Below, piece after piece: positions 1 through 12,352 of a stretch of 64,000 nucleotides of DNA. Made by a program: the position numbers and the translations under genes. The stretch lies in NCBI GenBank assembly GCA_039545275.1, contig BCHS01000001.1, positions 1,194,853-1,258,852 of the forward strand, in the 5' to 3' direction. Each line of letters begins with the position of its first letter. Position 1 is the stretch's first letter. This DNA is from Pseudomicrostroma phylloplanum (lineage: Eukaryota; Basidiomycota; Exobasidiomycetes; Microstromatales). The notes under the pieces were generated by a model, which saw only the letters and a program-made list of their open reading frames with translations, had not been told where the DNA came from and did no database searches.

Positions 1-335
1 GGTAGAAGAGATGAGATTAATGTAAAGCTGAGCCCCGAGAGACAATCTTCTTCATTGGCCCCATTCTGTCCACCTGGCTCTTACTGGGTCAACGACATGG
101 CATCATGGCGTTGCCCTTTACTTCTGCAGCAGTCGCTTACTTGAGTCCGAGGAAGGACTTGAGGGGCTCCCAGCCGAGGCTCAACTGTAGGAGAGGACGA
201 GAGTTCGCAAAGGGATATGTTGGAGTCAGCAGCGGATTCTCTCGCCTCGCATCTCTTCGAACGAAGGCCGTCCGTCCTTTCTTCTATCTGCGTCTCAGGA
301 CCACCACTTCCTTCCTTTCTTCTCTTGGGCTGCCG
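1..335. other. 3' flank of the MAPEG gene, no gene seen
   Basis: This stretch lies downstream of the minus-strand MAPEG gene and reaches the window edge. Open frames here are out-of-frame readings with no recognisable family and are Ser/Arg/Pro-biased. I see no tRNA-like fold, repeat or clear gene. Confidence 0.5.
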
Positions 336-943
336 CTACAGGACACTCACGTTGTAAGCACCGGCACCCAGGGCAACAGCGAGGGTAGCGATGGTACCGA
401 CCGGTCGGCCGATGCCGAGGGTGTCAGCGGCTCGGATTCCAATCTCGGCGTGGGCGACGCGTGCGACGAGGAGGGTGGTGTAGGCGGCGTGGGCGAGGTA
501 AGTGGGTGCACCGTTGAGTTCAGCGAGGAAGATGAGGAAGAAGGCAAAGGGGGTTCCCTCGGTGAAGTTTCCGTGGGCTCGGACGGCGCGCTGCAGACCC
601 TCCTCGTACTCGGCATCCTTGGGGGAAGCCTTGTGCTTGCTGTCACGGACGGAGCCAGCCTCACCCGTGCCGAGCATGACGCCCGACTTGATGCGGTAAG
701 AGACGACGTTGGAGGTCAGGTAGGTGTAGTAGCCTGCGAAGAGGGCAGAGTGGGCCAGAGAGGCCGGGCTAAAGGGCAGAACATGGAGGAGGTAATGGGC
801 GCAGCAAGTGGTGTCAGTTTTGGTACTTGGCGGCCGGGAAGTGTGGAGGTGTCTGAGAGCCAGCCAGGCCCGCACGGGCGGCTAGCTGAGGGGTGTGTGC
901 CAGGCCGAGAAAGCTCAACTAACCTGAGTACAAAGAGAGGCAT
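336..943 (-). CDS. MAPEG-family membrane protein (microsomal glutathione transferase-like)
   Basis: Two exons, 924..943 and 336..768, joined over a 155-nt intron (donor GTTAGT, acceptor CTTTAG), give 150 residues. The protein starts MPLFVLSPASLAHSALFAGY. It holds the MAPEG signature near residue 70, RAVRAHGNFTEGTPFAFF, with four hydrophobic spans, as in MAPEG proteins (about 130-160 residues). The family includes glutathione transferases and peroxidases of the ER or outer mitochondrial membrane, and many fungal members lack a known substrate. The 20-nt first exon is chosen because phase and hydrophobic start both fit. A continuous reading from 875 without the intron gives a poorer N-terminus. 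Family call is firm; the enzymatic role is unproven. Confidence 0.85.
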
Positions 944-1567
944 TGTGTATGTAGTTGTGTGTGTTGAGTCTTGTTTGTAGGAAAAGAATCAAAGATGTGG
1001 GTGATGGTTCGAAAGTCAAAGGCGACGGAGGGGCTCCTGTGCTGCTTGGGTTGCTCGCTGCTGCTGCCTTAGGGTCATCCAACCGTCCACCTGCTTCCCT
1101 CGGGCGCCTCGGCCTGGACCCGCCAGCGGAATTGCGTCACTCGCACAAGACACGCACCTTCGCCCGCACACGCCCGCACGCCCGCTCGCCCGCTCGCCCG
1201 CCTCCACGCGCATCTCCCTCTCCTCCTCCCTCCGGCTCGGCTCGGCTCTGCTTGACCTCCGGCTCATGGAAATTGGGCGAGCACTCCCAGTCCAAGCTGG
1301 TGTCGCATCGCATCACACTCACAGTGCTTACAGAGTCAGGCCAGGTAATATAGCATGGATAGGACTTTGACAATTCCATGTACACAAACGGGAGGGAGAC
1401 ACAATCGACGTAATAAAGACAGCAGCGCGCCTGCAAGAGGGGCCTCCCCTTCCGCCTCCTCTGTGTGCAGCAGCGAATGACTCTGATCGTCTCTCAGCTC
1501 GACCTACACCGTTTCCCCACCGCCTGTCACCAATCAGCACCGCGTACCATCGTAGCCCGCCAGATCA
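944..1567. other. Intergenic: upstream of the MAPEG gene, downstream of the large disordered-protein gene
   Basis: The part from 1130 to 1260 is C-rich on the plus strand with repeated CGCCCGCA/CGCCCGCT units. An AATAAA-like string lies near 1411 on the plus strand, the wrong strand for either neighbour. No gene is recognised. It should carry the promoter of the minus-strand MAPEG gene. Confidence 0.4.
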
Positions 1568-4500
1568 TCATCCTCTCATGTTCCTGAACTTGCTTGCAAA
1601 TCCGCCGCTACCGCCGCCGCCGCTGCCACTGCCGTTTCCACTTGGGGTCCCAGTCTCGTAATTGCCAAAGGCGCTCTGCGACCTCACAGACGCCAGTCCG
1701 CTCGAGGAAGTAGAGCTGAACACCCTCGGCCTCTCAAAGAGGTTCATACTCTTTCGTGGCTTTGGCTCGTCACCCATGCCCGTCTCGAGCGCATTGGTGC
1801 TCGCCCGATGACGTAGGGGTGGTGTTTCGCCACCTTCATCGACGGCATCGCCGTAGTACGCGCCACTGTTGGCTAGTCCGCTGTTGCTGCTGAAGCTGCT
1901 CGGTAAAGCAGACGAGGTGCGCCTCTTGGCCTTTGTCGAAGAGCTGTCATTGTAAGAGTTGCTCAAGCCAAATGGCAACCTCAGCAGCTTACTTTTGCGA
2001 TTGTCACCCTTGATCCCTCGCGGAGACGTCTGCTGCTCTTCGTCCTGCATCTCTTCTCGCCCCGAAGAATTGTAGTCTGCGGCGGTTGGCTTACTTGGCC
2101 GAGGAGACGCCAAAGGGGCAAAGAGCCCTCTGGCGGTGTTACTCTGCTGCCGCGGCAAGCTTGCGGGACTCGACACTTGCCTCATACTGAAGCCGGCCTC
2201 ATCTGTGCGGCGTGGACTTCGGTCTGGCCGGCCAGGCGCTAGGTTGGTCAGGCTTATGACGCTGGGTCGTCGGCTACCACGCTCAGCATCTTCGTAGACA
2301 CCTCCTCCTCCTGGGGACAACAGATGCTGCTGCTGCTGCTGCTGTGCACCAGGGGCCTGCTTGCGATGGAGCTGCCGTTGGGGCTGCGGGCCAGAGTTGG
2401 TAGTCGTCGTGTTCGCCACACTCATCATTGAGGGCGTGCGACTGCTACCAGGCGTTTCGGCAGCAGCACCACCGCCACCATTCGAGAACATCGCAGATCC
2501 TTGACTGCTGTACCTCGAATCTACGGTCTGCATGAGGTGAGATGCTGCACCTCCTCCGGCACTGTGTGGTACGCCTGCAAAGTAGCTGTTGGACGGGCCG
2601 CGACGATGAGTGCCGACCAAGGGAGACGTCGCCCTCTCTTCAGGCGTGAAGCGGGATTGCTTTCTCTCAGGCGGCAGTGGCGATTGGAATGGTCCCATGT
2701 CGAAGCGGTTGCGCGAGTTGAACGACATTGGAGGCTGCATGTACAGCTCTCGAGGAGACTCTACTGACTCTGCGCCACCTAGCAGAGAGCTAGTGGAGCG
2801 CCGGGCTCTACTCAGGAGGCCAGCGATGCCTGGAGGTGGGGCAAGCGCATCATCGGCGGACATTGACGTGCGGCGAGCTCGTAGACCAGCAGAGTCCTCG
2901 GATCGTCCGTCCAGCGGCGGACTCGACAGACCGTTGCCTGCTTGTCCTCCTCCAGCGAGCTTGTTCATGAAGCGCTTGAAGCCCCCCTTCTCTTTGCCTG
3001 CGCCAGCAGCCTTTGTGTCGCGCTTCTTCTGCTTGAAGTATCCACCATCGTCTTTAGACAAATCTCCAATGGGAGGAGAGCGAAGGCCATTGTCTCGGAT
3101 GGTGTCCTGGCGGTATGGCCCCGAAGGATCTATGGGGCTCATCTCCCCATCTCCTGGGAAGCCAAAGTAGGCCTCCGGCGACGGGGCCGGCTTGCTGAGC
3201 TGCGTGGGAGAATGCATCGGGAGACCGCTTCCATGACCAGCGCGATGGTCGGCTTGATTGGAGCTAGCCATCGCTAGATGCATATCGAGCATCGAGCCAC
3301 TGGGCGCCAGGGACAGCTGCGAGACCGTAGTGGCACCGAAACCTTTGGGCGTGCCCAGAGATCCAGATGCAAACGCAGCGTTCGGAGGCGCCAAGCTTTC
3401 TGGAGTCGAAGGAATCGTGGGAGAGAGCATTGAGCCGGGTACGCCACGCAAGTCGGAAGCGCTGGCAGTTCGACCAGGGGTGGAGAAGCCTCCTGGCATC
3501 GGGCGTCTGGGCAGGACAGAGGCCATTGTTTGACTGCTTGAGACTTGTCTCTTTTCATCTTCAGGCTGCATTCCGCCCAGCCTTGCAGATCCAGGAGCGG
3601 GCAAAGCAGTACCCGCCATGTTGCGAATGGAGGGCGAGGTCGACCCGGCATTTCTCCTCCTCGCTTCTCGAGCCAACGCCACGTCCCTCTCCCTCATAGT
3701 CTTCTCCTCGGGCCTCAAGTCTTCATCGCCAATGAGCTTTGCGGCCCGTTGCGGCATCAGCAGCGGCACACTGCGGTTCTTCGATACGCCCTTCTTCGGC
3801 ACCGAGGCAGTCTCTGGGCTCCTGCGACCGGCTCCTTCTGTTGACGTGGCTACTGACTCGCTCACAGACGCAGCTCCGGGCGCAGTGACGGATCGATCCC
3901 TGCGACCGGCAACCGAACCGCCGTGCGATCGATTCCATTCGTCTTGAAGGAGCTTCTGTTCGATGGCAATGTACTTTGCCTGCACGGCAAGGAACTGTTG
4001 CAGAGTCCTCCAGCGATGAGACGAGGCGGGAGGATTCATCTGAGTATGCAGCTTGAGCCGCTCGGCGGTGAGGGGGTCGTGCTTGCCCACCCTCTTGACT
4101 CGGATTTTGGTTCCAGTACCAAGGGAGGTGCTTCGAGACGGTCCCTCTCTGCTAGTGGCATGCGCACTACTGTGGCCGGCGGCACTCAGCTCGTCGCCTG
4201 TCCCTGCAGAGCCCGAATTCGCGCCTGTGCCATTACCGCTGCGCTCCGACTGGCCCCTCTGATCTTCTTCTCTCTCCAGTCGCAGTGCTTCGTCGAAGTC
4301 TCGATCACTCTCCCGCTCCCACAGTCCGGGCCCCAAGACATCGACGTCGATCATGTCCTCGTCTCGCATCATGCATTCCAGACAGATCTCTGGGTCATTG
4401 ACGCTCCTACGTACTCCGTCGGGTCCAATGAGACCAGAGAGGAGGCCATCGGGTCTTTGCTGCAGCTCGAAGGGCGGCACAAGACTTCTCTGGGGGAGCA

Positions 4501-6979
4501 TCCCGAGGTATTGGCGCCCCGGTGTCGCTCCTTGCGATGGCGAAGGGAACATCGGGTAAGGGCCGTTGGCGCCGCTCGCAACATCAGCTCCGCCCATGGC
4601 TCCCATGGTCATATTGATGGCTCCTACGGAGCGTCGCTGGTCCCTTGCTTGCTGCTTTTGCAACTGCTGGGTACTCATTGCGCCACTGTTTTGTTTGACG
4701 GTAGGGCCAGTTGCTTTGACGACTGCTGACTCTCCACCGACTTCTCGGCTCGTCTCTTGGCCAACATTGACATTGTCGCCAGTAGAGACCATCTGCAAAG
4801 GCTTGAGCTGGCCTCGAAGAGTACTTTTCCTTGCATTGTTCTTCGTAGAACGCTTTTGCTTCTGCTTCATCCTAGCACGCTCCCACTCAGCTCGAGCCTC
4901 GACCTCTCCCTCTGGCGGTGGGCTGGGCTCTCGCGAAGGGGTCTCCACACTCGAAACGGACTCAGCTCTCCCGCTGGGCTCGCCAGCATCATGTCCTGGT
5001 CCTTCTACCAGAGCCGCTCTCGGCAGAAATCCGGCTGTGGATGACCTTTGCATTCGGACGTCCTCAGGAGAAGGTGGCGATGAGCTGAGCGCAGTCGCTG
5101 CACTGACATTGTGTGCTCCGATACCGGGGCCGACGACGGACGACTTCAGGGCTGGCGACCCGAAGCTTGAGTCTGCAAGGGGTCTCCTACGATAGTCTGA
5201 CACGGGCGAAGTCTGTGGAGGGATCTCTGGATCAGGAGCAGCATCTCTGGGCAAAGGAGGCGGGACGACGTCAAGCGCCAATTCCGGTCGCCGGCTTGCT
5301 GGGCCTTGTGTGTACGAGCCGGACCCTTTGGGAGGAGTCGGCGGAGGCGCTCCTGCTGGGATCCCATTCCCTTTGTCCGGCACAGCTGGCCCGACCGTTG
5401 TAGATTCAGCCGACGCTGGATAGGCACCTGAGACTGGCGTGGGTGGCTCGCTTGTCGAATCACGAGCAGACGGCGGAATAGGAGGTTGTTCCTTGTACTC
5501 GGTAGATAGTCTCGGCGATGGTCTCACGCCATTCGTCGCTGTTACAGGCTGCTCTCTATCAAATTGGCCTACAGCTCCGATCGAAGAAGGCCGGGAAGGG
5601 TTAGCGCCTTGACCGGGCTGCTTGAGCTCCCACTCTTCGAAGCGTGATCCAGTGGAAGGAGAGGCGCTAGTTCGGCCGACGGCAGCGGCGCTTCCTACGG
5701 ACTTGCGCTCTGGTACCGCTTGCCTCGGCTTCGTCGGGGGAGGCAGCGCAGAGGTGACGACAAGAGGACTTGTCTTGGCACTTGCGAACTGATCGTCGAT
5801 AATACTACCAGGTGGTGTCGGGCGGGTGAGAGGTCGCGTCTCCACCAATGGAGACGACGTGGATCTTACGTGGCTCGCCTGCCCGGCCCATGAGCCAGGG
5901 ACAGGTCGCTCTGCCGAGCTTGTGTATCCTAGTGGAGAGCTTGCGGCGGCTCGGCGCCAATCGTCGGTAGACCTTACCTCTTCAACCCTGTCGCCTGAGG
6001 CAGCGCCTGCAGCGCCTTTTCCGCGCGCATCACGCAACCCATCAACACTGGGAGCGCTATCCAGACCGCTAGCGGCCGTCTGAAACGAGTGACGCGAGGC
6101 TCTCCTCTGATCGCGGGGTACGCTGTCATTTGTAAAGTGGGTCCCATAGCTATCAGCACCTGGCGTCACCGCCCCCGAACGAGGTCCTCGGTCTGTCCCC
6201 GCGGCATCATCCCGGCCGCCAAGATTAGTGTCGTAGCTATTGCCGCCTTGACGATTTGGGGCAGAGAGCGGTGGGAGGGGTGCATAGGCGTCGGCAGACG
6301 ATCCGAAGTGGGGCGTCTGGGAGAGGCTCCAGCCTGATAATGCCGGGGCTTGCCTTGGCTGTTGCTGGGCTTCCGATCGATAAGGAGCCCTTGGAGTAGA
6401 GCCCGTTGTGGGAGAGCTCGTCAAGTCCGGTGTCTGCACCCCGGTCACATGGGACATCAAGTTTCCACTAGAGCGCCGAGAGTGCGTTGAGAACGGTGTT
6501 GCAGCGCCGGGCGGCGGGCCAGAGACTAGTGGGAGATGGAAGAGGAAGTAAGTCAGCGTCAGTTTGTCCATCGCAAAGGGAACTCATTCTGTAGAGCAAT
6601 CTTGCATTCACTCACAAGAAGTCTGTGGTGTTACTCTGCGCGAGGCCACCGGAGAAGCGGCAGGTGATGCCGCGCCCATTTTGCTGCTCTGACCATTGTT
6701 CAGCACCACGAAGGAAGATCTTGGGCTTGACGGCCTGCTAGAGGATGGAGTCGGTTGTGCTTGTGTGGGCCTGACTGCCTTATCGAGGCCTGATGAGCTG
6801 GGTCGACTGCCAGGCTCGCGGCGAAAGGGCTGGGAAGGACCCGAGCCGGGGTTGGATGGACCACCCCACTCGCCGGACCGAGTCCAATCTGAGGAGGTGA
6901 TGTAGGATGCTGGATCTTGTGCATTGCCGTTGTATTCAAAGGTCGAGATGGGCCTCGCGCGCGGCGAGGGGTCGGCCAT
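1568..6979 (-). CDS. Very large disordered conserved fungal protein with a CxxC motif
   Basis: Two exons, 6616..6979 and 1568..6525, meet in phase (T + TC) over a 90-nt intron with donor GTGAGT and give 1773 residues. Nearly all is low-complexity Ser/Pro/Gly/Gln, including a polyglutamine run coded near 2325-2344. One compact block stands out, near residues 830-860: CLECMMRDEDMIDVDVLGPG followed by WERESD. A second basic/helical block follows near residues 940-985 (TAERLKLHTQMNPP...RTLQQFLAVQAKYIAIEQKL). From memory, similar blocks occur in uncharacterised ascomycete proteins, so this looks like a widely conserved fungal family of unknown function. No membrane segment, signal peptide or catalytic motif is visible. 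The gene structure is well supported; no function is assigned. Confidence 0.8.
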
Positions 6980-7725
6980 GTTTCAGCTGGACCTTCCCGC
7001 GAAGCAGGGAAGAGGAGGGAAAGATGATCTGCTGGTTCAGACGCACTGCAAGGAGCAATGCCGTGGGATTCCCGGCCTTGGGTGAAGTTGTTGAAAACAG
7101 ATTCAAGGAGGAGGTCTGATGCAGAGAGTATGCGGACACTGCTCAAGACGGCATCGAGGCCGTACTGCACAACCCGTCTGTTTCTGGGTGTATCAAGACC
7201 AGAGGAGCCTCTGCTGTCAGTGCCTCCACTGAAGCGGTGATCTCCCAGTCACGCTCAAACAGAGGGAGGGATGAAGGGCGTTCTCCCTCGAGATAGGGGA
7301 AAGACAGTGGAGGAGGATGAGTAGTTGTATGGTGCGAATCCTTGCGGCGAGGATGATCGATGGGATGACGGAGAACAGAGGGATGGACAGCCACGAGCGT
7401 CTCTCTGCCGTTGCCAGGCAAGCGATGGTCTGACCGTCTGTCGGTGCTGAGGGCGTGGCTGTGGGCGGGGCTTCCGCCGCCTCGCCTGCCGCTCGTCTCC
7501 CCCGCGCGTCCTATTTTCTAGAGGGCAGCTTTTGAACGCCGACATCATCAGCGCGTACGCGTGGCCACGCCCCCCGCACAGCTAAGGGTCACCAGTGACA
7601 GCAGGCAGGACCAAGTGTATGAGCAGCGCAGACAGTATAATCATCATTAAGTGCAGCAAATGCTTCAAGACGGAGCTATATACATGAGGGAGGGTTCGCG
7701 GAGGAGAATGCTGGACCCTCTCCTT
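6980..7725. other. Intergenic between two minus-strand genes
   Basis: This is the upstream region of the large disordered-protein gene and the 3' flank of the DUF1769 gene. Short open frames are not family-like. A perfect ACGCGT (the MCB element bound by Mbp1-type factors) sits at 7557-7562, about 580 bases before the start codon; one such hexamer is expected by chance in GC-rich DNA. Confidence 0.35.
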
Positions 7726-9583
7726 CTAGTGGGTGGCTGAGTCTACCAGCTGGAAAGAGACGGTCACAAAGCTTGGCTCTTCATTGCGATGTCGCAAGGT
7801 GTACCTGATGGGCATGCCATTCGGGCCAAAGAACTTGGTCAGACCCAGCTTCACAGGTCCCAACGAGAGACTGAGCGTATTGAAGTCAAAGGCATCGGTG
7901 AAGAAAGAGGCTCCGTACACGATGTCGGGGTCGTACTCGAAGTTCTTGCGGTTCTCCTCTGAGGTAAAATACTTGCGACGTTTCGGCACCGAGAGGGAGT
8001 GTGTGGTAAAGATGAACGCATTGTCCTCCACCATGTCGGTGCCTGGTTCGCTGAAGCGCCAGGGACCAAGTTGCTCGTCCAGCTTGCTGGACCACTTGGC
8101 GTTGCTGTCGGAGCTAACGCGAGCCTTGCGGTTGAGGTCGTCTGCGAGCCGGAAGTCATCGCTTCGCAGGCCGTCGGAGGCTGCAGCATTCTGGGCTTCC
8201 GTACGAACCTGAGTGCTGATGCGTTGCAGTGGAGGCATCGCGGCGGAAGAAGAGGAGGCTGACCTCGTGACATCTGCAGTGCTGGCCTTGGCTTCGGCTT
8301 CGATTGGGGCCGGCGAGACTGCTCTTCTTTGAGGAGCCTCTGAGATCTCTTGTCCGACCGCCTCGGGAGCCGTAACGAAGTAATCGTGCTTGCCCGCCGC
8401 CTCGTCATCGCCCAAAGGACTGATGTCCCCATCTTGACCTTGCTCGCCTACCGCTCGCTGAGGTGGTGTTTCAGGATCATCCCCGTTCCAGCCGATCTTT
8501 GACAGCTTGCCCCGCACGCTCGTCCCAAGCCTCTTCAAGGTCGGGTGATCAGAAGCAATGCCATGCTGCACATCTGCTGCGTGTGTTCCACTCTCAGTAC
8601 TCATGGTTGAGTCAGTGCGTTCAGGCCTAGACATTTCCTGAGGCAGGCGCCGGTGGTGCTCCAACTTGGCGTGATGAGCTTCCAGGAGGGCTCTTACGCG
8701 AGGCTCGTCTTTGAAGCCGACGAAGCGCCAATACTTTTTCAGGATCCTCTCTTCCTTTGCTGCTCCGCCGCCAAAGGCATTGCCAACGCCACTGAGCCAT
8801 CCCTTCTTCTTTGCCGGCTTGACGTCCGCGGTGGACTGTTTCTTGACGCTAGCGTTCCTGCTCAACCCTTCCCGAGGAACAACATCTTCAGTCTCGTCAT
8901 CGTCGTCTTGTCCAGCCACTAGCGCTTCGTGTCCATCTCCATTCTTCTCGGGATTGGTAATGGTGGGAGAGACCGAAGGTCCATCTTTTGCCCCGTTGGC
9001 GCTCTTATCCGTGTGCCGTAGAACGACCACTGCCTCGTGGGCTCGAGATGGTGCTGGCCAGGCGCAGAGCACATTCATGCAAGCACAGTAGGGTGACATG
9101 ATGTATGGTCGTCCTGATGGAGGCTTCTCTTCGTAGAAGGTGCAAGGATCTATATAGCGAGCTACTCGCATACCAGCATTAAAGGGCGCTCGCGGAAAGT
9201 CCACGAAGCGATCAAAGTCGGTCCCAAAGTGTACATCGTCCCCGGTATAACGCTGCTTGAAGCGACCTTCGATCTGAATACAGAATCTACGAGAGCGGTC
9301 TGCGAGGACCAGTGTAGGCGGTGACAGGGGCAAGAGAAGGTGAATAGTTGGCCGCTTGACAGACCTCTTGACATCCTTCTCTCCTCGCCCGCGAGCTCGT
9401 CTCACCTCTAAAGTATTCTCTTCCTTCCTCTCCCTCCTTGGCGCCAGGAGCATCCACGATACGGACCACCACCCTGCCAACGAAGTGTTCCGTGTCGATC
9501 TCATGGGGTCTACTGATATCATTGACCCTACATGGCTCCATATGCTTGTAGTCGGGGCCGACTTTGACTTCGAGATGGGGCAT
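7726..9583 (-). CDS. DUF1769 (UPF0590-type) protein
   Basis: Exons 9406..9583 and 7726..9299 join in phase (G + AC makes Asp in EYFRDRSRRFC) over a 106-nt intron with donor GTGAGA, giving 583 residues. The N-terminal part (about 55-140) carries family hallmarks: IQIEGRFKQRYTGDDVHFG, VDFPRAPFNAGMRVARYIDP and YIMSPYCACMNVLCAWPAPS. The C-terminal part (about 500-580) contains YDPDIVYGASFFTDAFDFN and LGPVKLGLTKFFGPNG. Between them is a disordered stretch of about 300 residues rich in Ser/Glu/Asp. DUF1769 proteins are soluble fungal proteins of poorly known function; fission yeast Duc1, a cortical protein, is one member as far as I recall. Family call is strong; cellular role is inference. Confidence 0.88.
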
Positions 9584-10384
9584 CTTGATGAGTAGCTATT
9601 GTGAGAAGGTGCAAGGGTGCGATTGATAGGTGGCGGAGCTGAGCTGCCTCGTGTAGTGTGGAAATCTATGTTGTCTAAGAAGAGCGAAATGCTCGCCCTC
9701 TTTACCGAAGAGAAGAGAGGGGTATCCCCAGCGTGGGTCTACTCCTGAGTGCGATATTAGGGGGGCAGGGGGACGATTGCTCTGGGGCACAAATTGCTAG
9801 CCGATTGCTGCCAATCCTGCACCAGACAATGATGTCACCGACGTCCGTCGGCCTGTCACCTTGATAGGATGCTGAGAAGGTACGACTGCCGGTCAGGTCA
9901 AGTATTGCCGATAGGGACACGCTGTGAGACTATTGGCACAGGTGTTTGTTTGGAAGATAGCTCCAGAGGATGAGACGGAGAGGGGTCGAGAGGGGCCAGG
10001 CGTATGCTGCTCTGGACTTTCTAGGGGCGATGCTTGCTGCTGGTCGTCAAATGCCGAAGAGAGAAGAATGAGAATGGACGCGGCTAGGAAAGGCGATCTA
10101 GGCAGGGACGGAGCAAGATTGAAGATCTACCGGATTCAAGGTCTTTGCGGGGATCGGGGAGCCAGGAGTCGTTCGTAGGCGAGGATCGGGGAAAAGGAGG
10201 CAAAGTGGAGAAACGGCAGCCGCGAGGCTCGATTCCTCCGACTGGACCCTGGTTGTGAAAAAAGACAAGAACCAGACGCGGACGCAGAGTCTCTCGTGTT
10301 GCACGATGAGTCAGATAGAGGCAGATGGCTGTGACAATGACAAGACGAATGGTATTACAGATGATGAGAGTCCTGGAACTGATT
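9584..10384. other. Intergenic between DUF1769 gene and VPS71
   Basis: About 800 bases between two minus-strand genes, expected to hold the DUF1769 promoter and the VPS71 3' end. Only short non-family open frames are present. No repeat or RNA gene was recognised. Confidence 0.4.
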
Positions 10385-11411
10385 CTATCGCACTGGTCTG
10401 TCGCATCTAGCGTCGTTGTGTCTGTTGGTGGGTGGCGTTGGTGCGTTCAGCTTCTCCGTAGGGCGGACGGCCTTGAATCACTATTCTGACGGCATCGGCA
10501 TACTCACGTCTCTTGACAGGCGCCCATGCCACAGAGCCTCTCCCCGCACCTGGAGCAATCGGCGCTACCGCTTTGACCACAGATGGAACAGAACAGAGGC
10601 TTGCTTTCATAGACTACCAATGGACCACCGCTTCCACCACCGGCGCCCCCGCTGCCGTCTGCTTGGGTCTGGCGATGCCGAGCCTTGTCCGTCGATGCCG
10701 AAGCTAGCTCGTAGTCGAAAGTAGATTTGGTATATACTTCATCCGATGCCTGGAGACAACCGAGAGGGAGATGTGAATAGTGTTCAATGCAATGCTCGTG
10801 TCGAGCCACTTGATCTCCCTTTCCAAGGATCACTCACGGCGTCCTCAAGCAGGCTGTGAAACCCTTTCCTGTACACTAACAACCGCCGAACAGTGGCGCT
10901 CTGCTTGTGCTGCTTGGCACTGTTGCCGTCTGTATCTGCCCCTCCAGTCAAAGCTAACAGAGCCGAGTTGGGTATCGAGAAAGCTTCGCCGTCATGTCGG
11001 GCAGACTCTGCGGTGCCAGGCCTTAACGACACGGCAGCATCACGGTAGTTGGTTCGCTGCAAGGAGGGAGACATACAGAGACGGAGGTAGTCTGTCAGCT
11101 CTGAGACATTGCGCACTCTAGGCTGTGACTACACTCACCTCCAGCTCCTGAAGCCTCTTCTGTATCTTACGCCGCTTGACCGTCCGTTCTCGCTCCTCCT
11201 TCTCCTGCCGTTCCTCATCGAGAAGTTGCCTCTCCCTGACCGTCAAGGGTCTAAGTGAGCCACCGGCTCCTCTGCCCTCTGCCGCGGATGATGTCCCAGC
11301 CTGCCCTCCTGTTCTCGGAGCGCTATATGGGTCGCCGGAGGATTGCAGGGTAATGGCGGCATTGGCCAGACCCGAAGCCTTGCGCTGGGAGCGCGACCGG
11401 GCTGGAGGCAT
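10385..11411 (-). CDS. VPS71: VPS71/SWC6-like zf-HIT protein (SWR1 chromatin-remodelling complex)
   Basis: Four exons, 11139..11411, 10838..11056, 10508..10749 and 10385..10421, give 256 residues. Introns are 82, 88 and 86 nt with GTGAGT donors, and the first two joins are phase 0. An Arg/Lys helix (RTVKRRKIQKRLQELE) runs into RTNYRDAAV as in ZNHIT1. A middle segment, VRRLLVYRKGFHSLLEDA, matches the RKNFQALLEE region of ZNHIT1. The zf-HIT finger follows: CSICG, CSRCGERLC, GAC and then, only after the last splice, ETHNDARC, which supplies the final His and Cys ligands. The 37-nt last exon is therefore required for an intact finger. The family acts in SWR1, which deposits H2A.Z. Confidence 0.85.
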
Positions 11412-12318
11412 GGCCAGGAGCTGCCCTTAGAATTGAAGCAAAAGTTCCACACTCAAGGGTGTCAAGGCTCGCAGAGATTGGCAGAGTGTCGGACGCTGCA
11501 CGCTACCCCACAGATCCGCGGGGGTGTAGTCGAGGGAGTTCTTAGGTGCCGGAGACCGAGAAGGAGTGGCTTGTGGAGGTAGTCGTCTCTTTGCTCAGGA
11601 AGGTATGGGCTCAATCAGAACATTCGGGTGGAGGAAGGGAGATTCAAGGTTTACAAGCTCAGCGGAGTTGCGGTGTCGGTTGCCAATCACAGGTGAAGGC
11701 GGATAGGAGCAATGCTTGCAGCGATGAGGAATGAGTGGTACTCTGTTCGTGAGGAAGCAGCCCGAGCCGGCGGAGTCGGGCGGGGTTTGAAGTCACCGGC
11801 GCACGAGGCGCAGAAGGAGGACGCGACGACGAGACGAGATCAACACTTGACTCTCCAGTGACGAGCAGTGATCGTGGCGCCCAGCACCTTTTATCCTTTT
11901 GGCGTAAGATGGGAGTCGTGAGATGGCCCTGAAGTCCTACCAAGCGAAGTACAGCGTCTCCAGGAGAGCTGCTTTGGTCGAACATCGAGGTTTGTAATGG
12001 CTCAGCGCCCTGCGCGACCCTGCTTGGAACTGGGAGGGCGCGGCGTGTGGCGCTCGAGAGAGGCAGGCAACATGTCACATTTTGGCGTTGTGTGCCTTCC
12101 ATCTACGCATTCCCCCTGCAAGCCGCCTTCCTCCTCTCGCTTGGCGGGCTGCCTGTCTGTCCCCCGCCTCGGCCTTGCGTCTGGACATTGCACTGGCTAC
12201 ACACAGAAGATTCCCTAGCAGCGGACGCACATCAACCCCGCCCACAGACGCTGCACCCGGAGAGCCATCTCATGCTCCACTGCTCGTCGTCATCGTCGTG
12301 CTCCGGCCCCATCCTGCC

Positions 12319-12352
12319 TTGATGTGTGCGTGTGTGCGTGCGTGCGTGCATG
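12319..12352. repeat. GTGC/GTGT-rich microsatellite
   Basis: Alternating TG and CGTG units form an imperfect purine-pyrimidine alternating tract in the leader-side region of the cyclin gene. Such tracts are length-variable and can adopt left-handed helix; no function is implied. Confidence 0.6.

Noticed and set aside
105..980. A 291-codon plus-strand open frame over the first gene
   Set aside because: It overlaps the MAPEG exon on the other strand, is Gly/Val/Ser-biased and matches no family; it is a shadow of the real gene.
7557..7562. ACGCGT hexamers (also near 45219 and in the NSRP1-like intron at 51698-51703) as MBP1 targets
   Set aside because: Single hexamers in GC-rich DNA are expected by chance, and none lies close upstream of a cell-cycle gene here.
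10504..10833. Ending VPS71 at the stop just after ACQET without the last intron
   Set aside because: That would leave the zf-HIT finger without its last His and Cys; splicing 10422..10507 restores ETHNDARC in phase.
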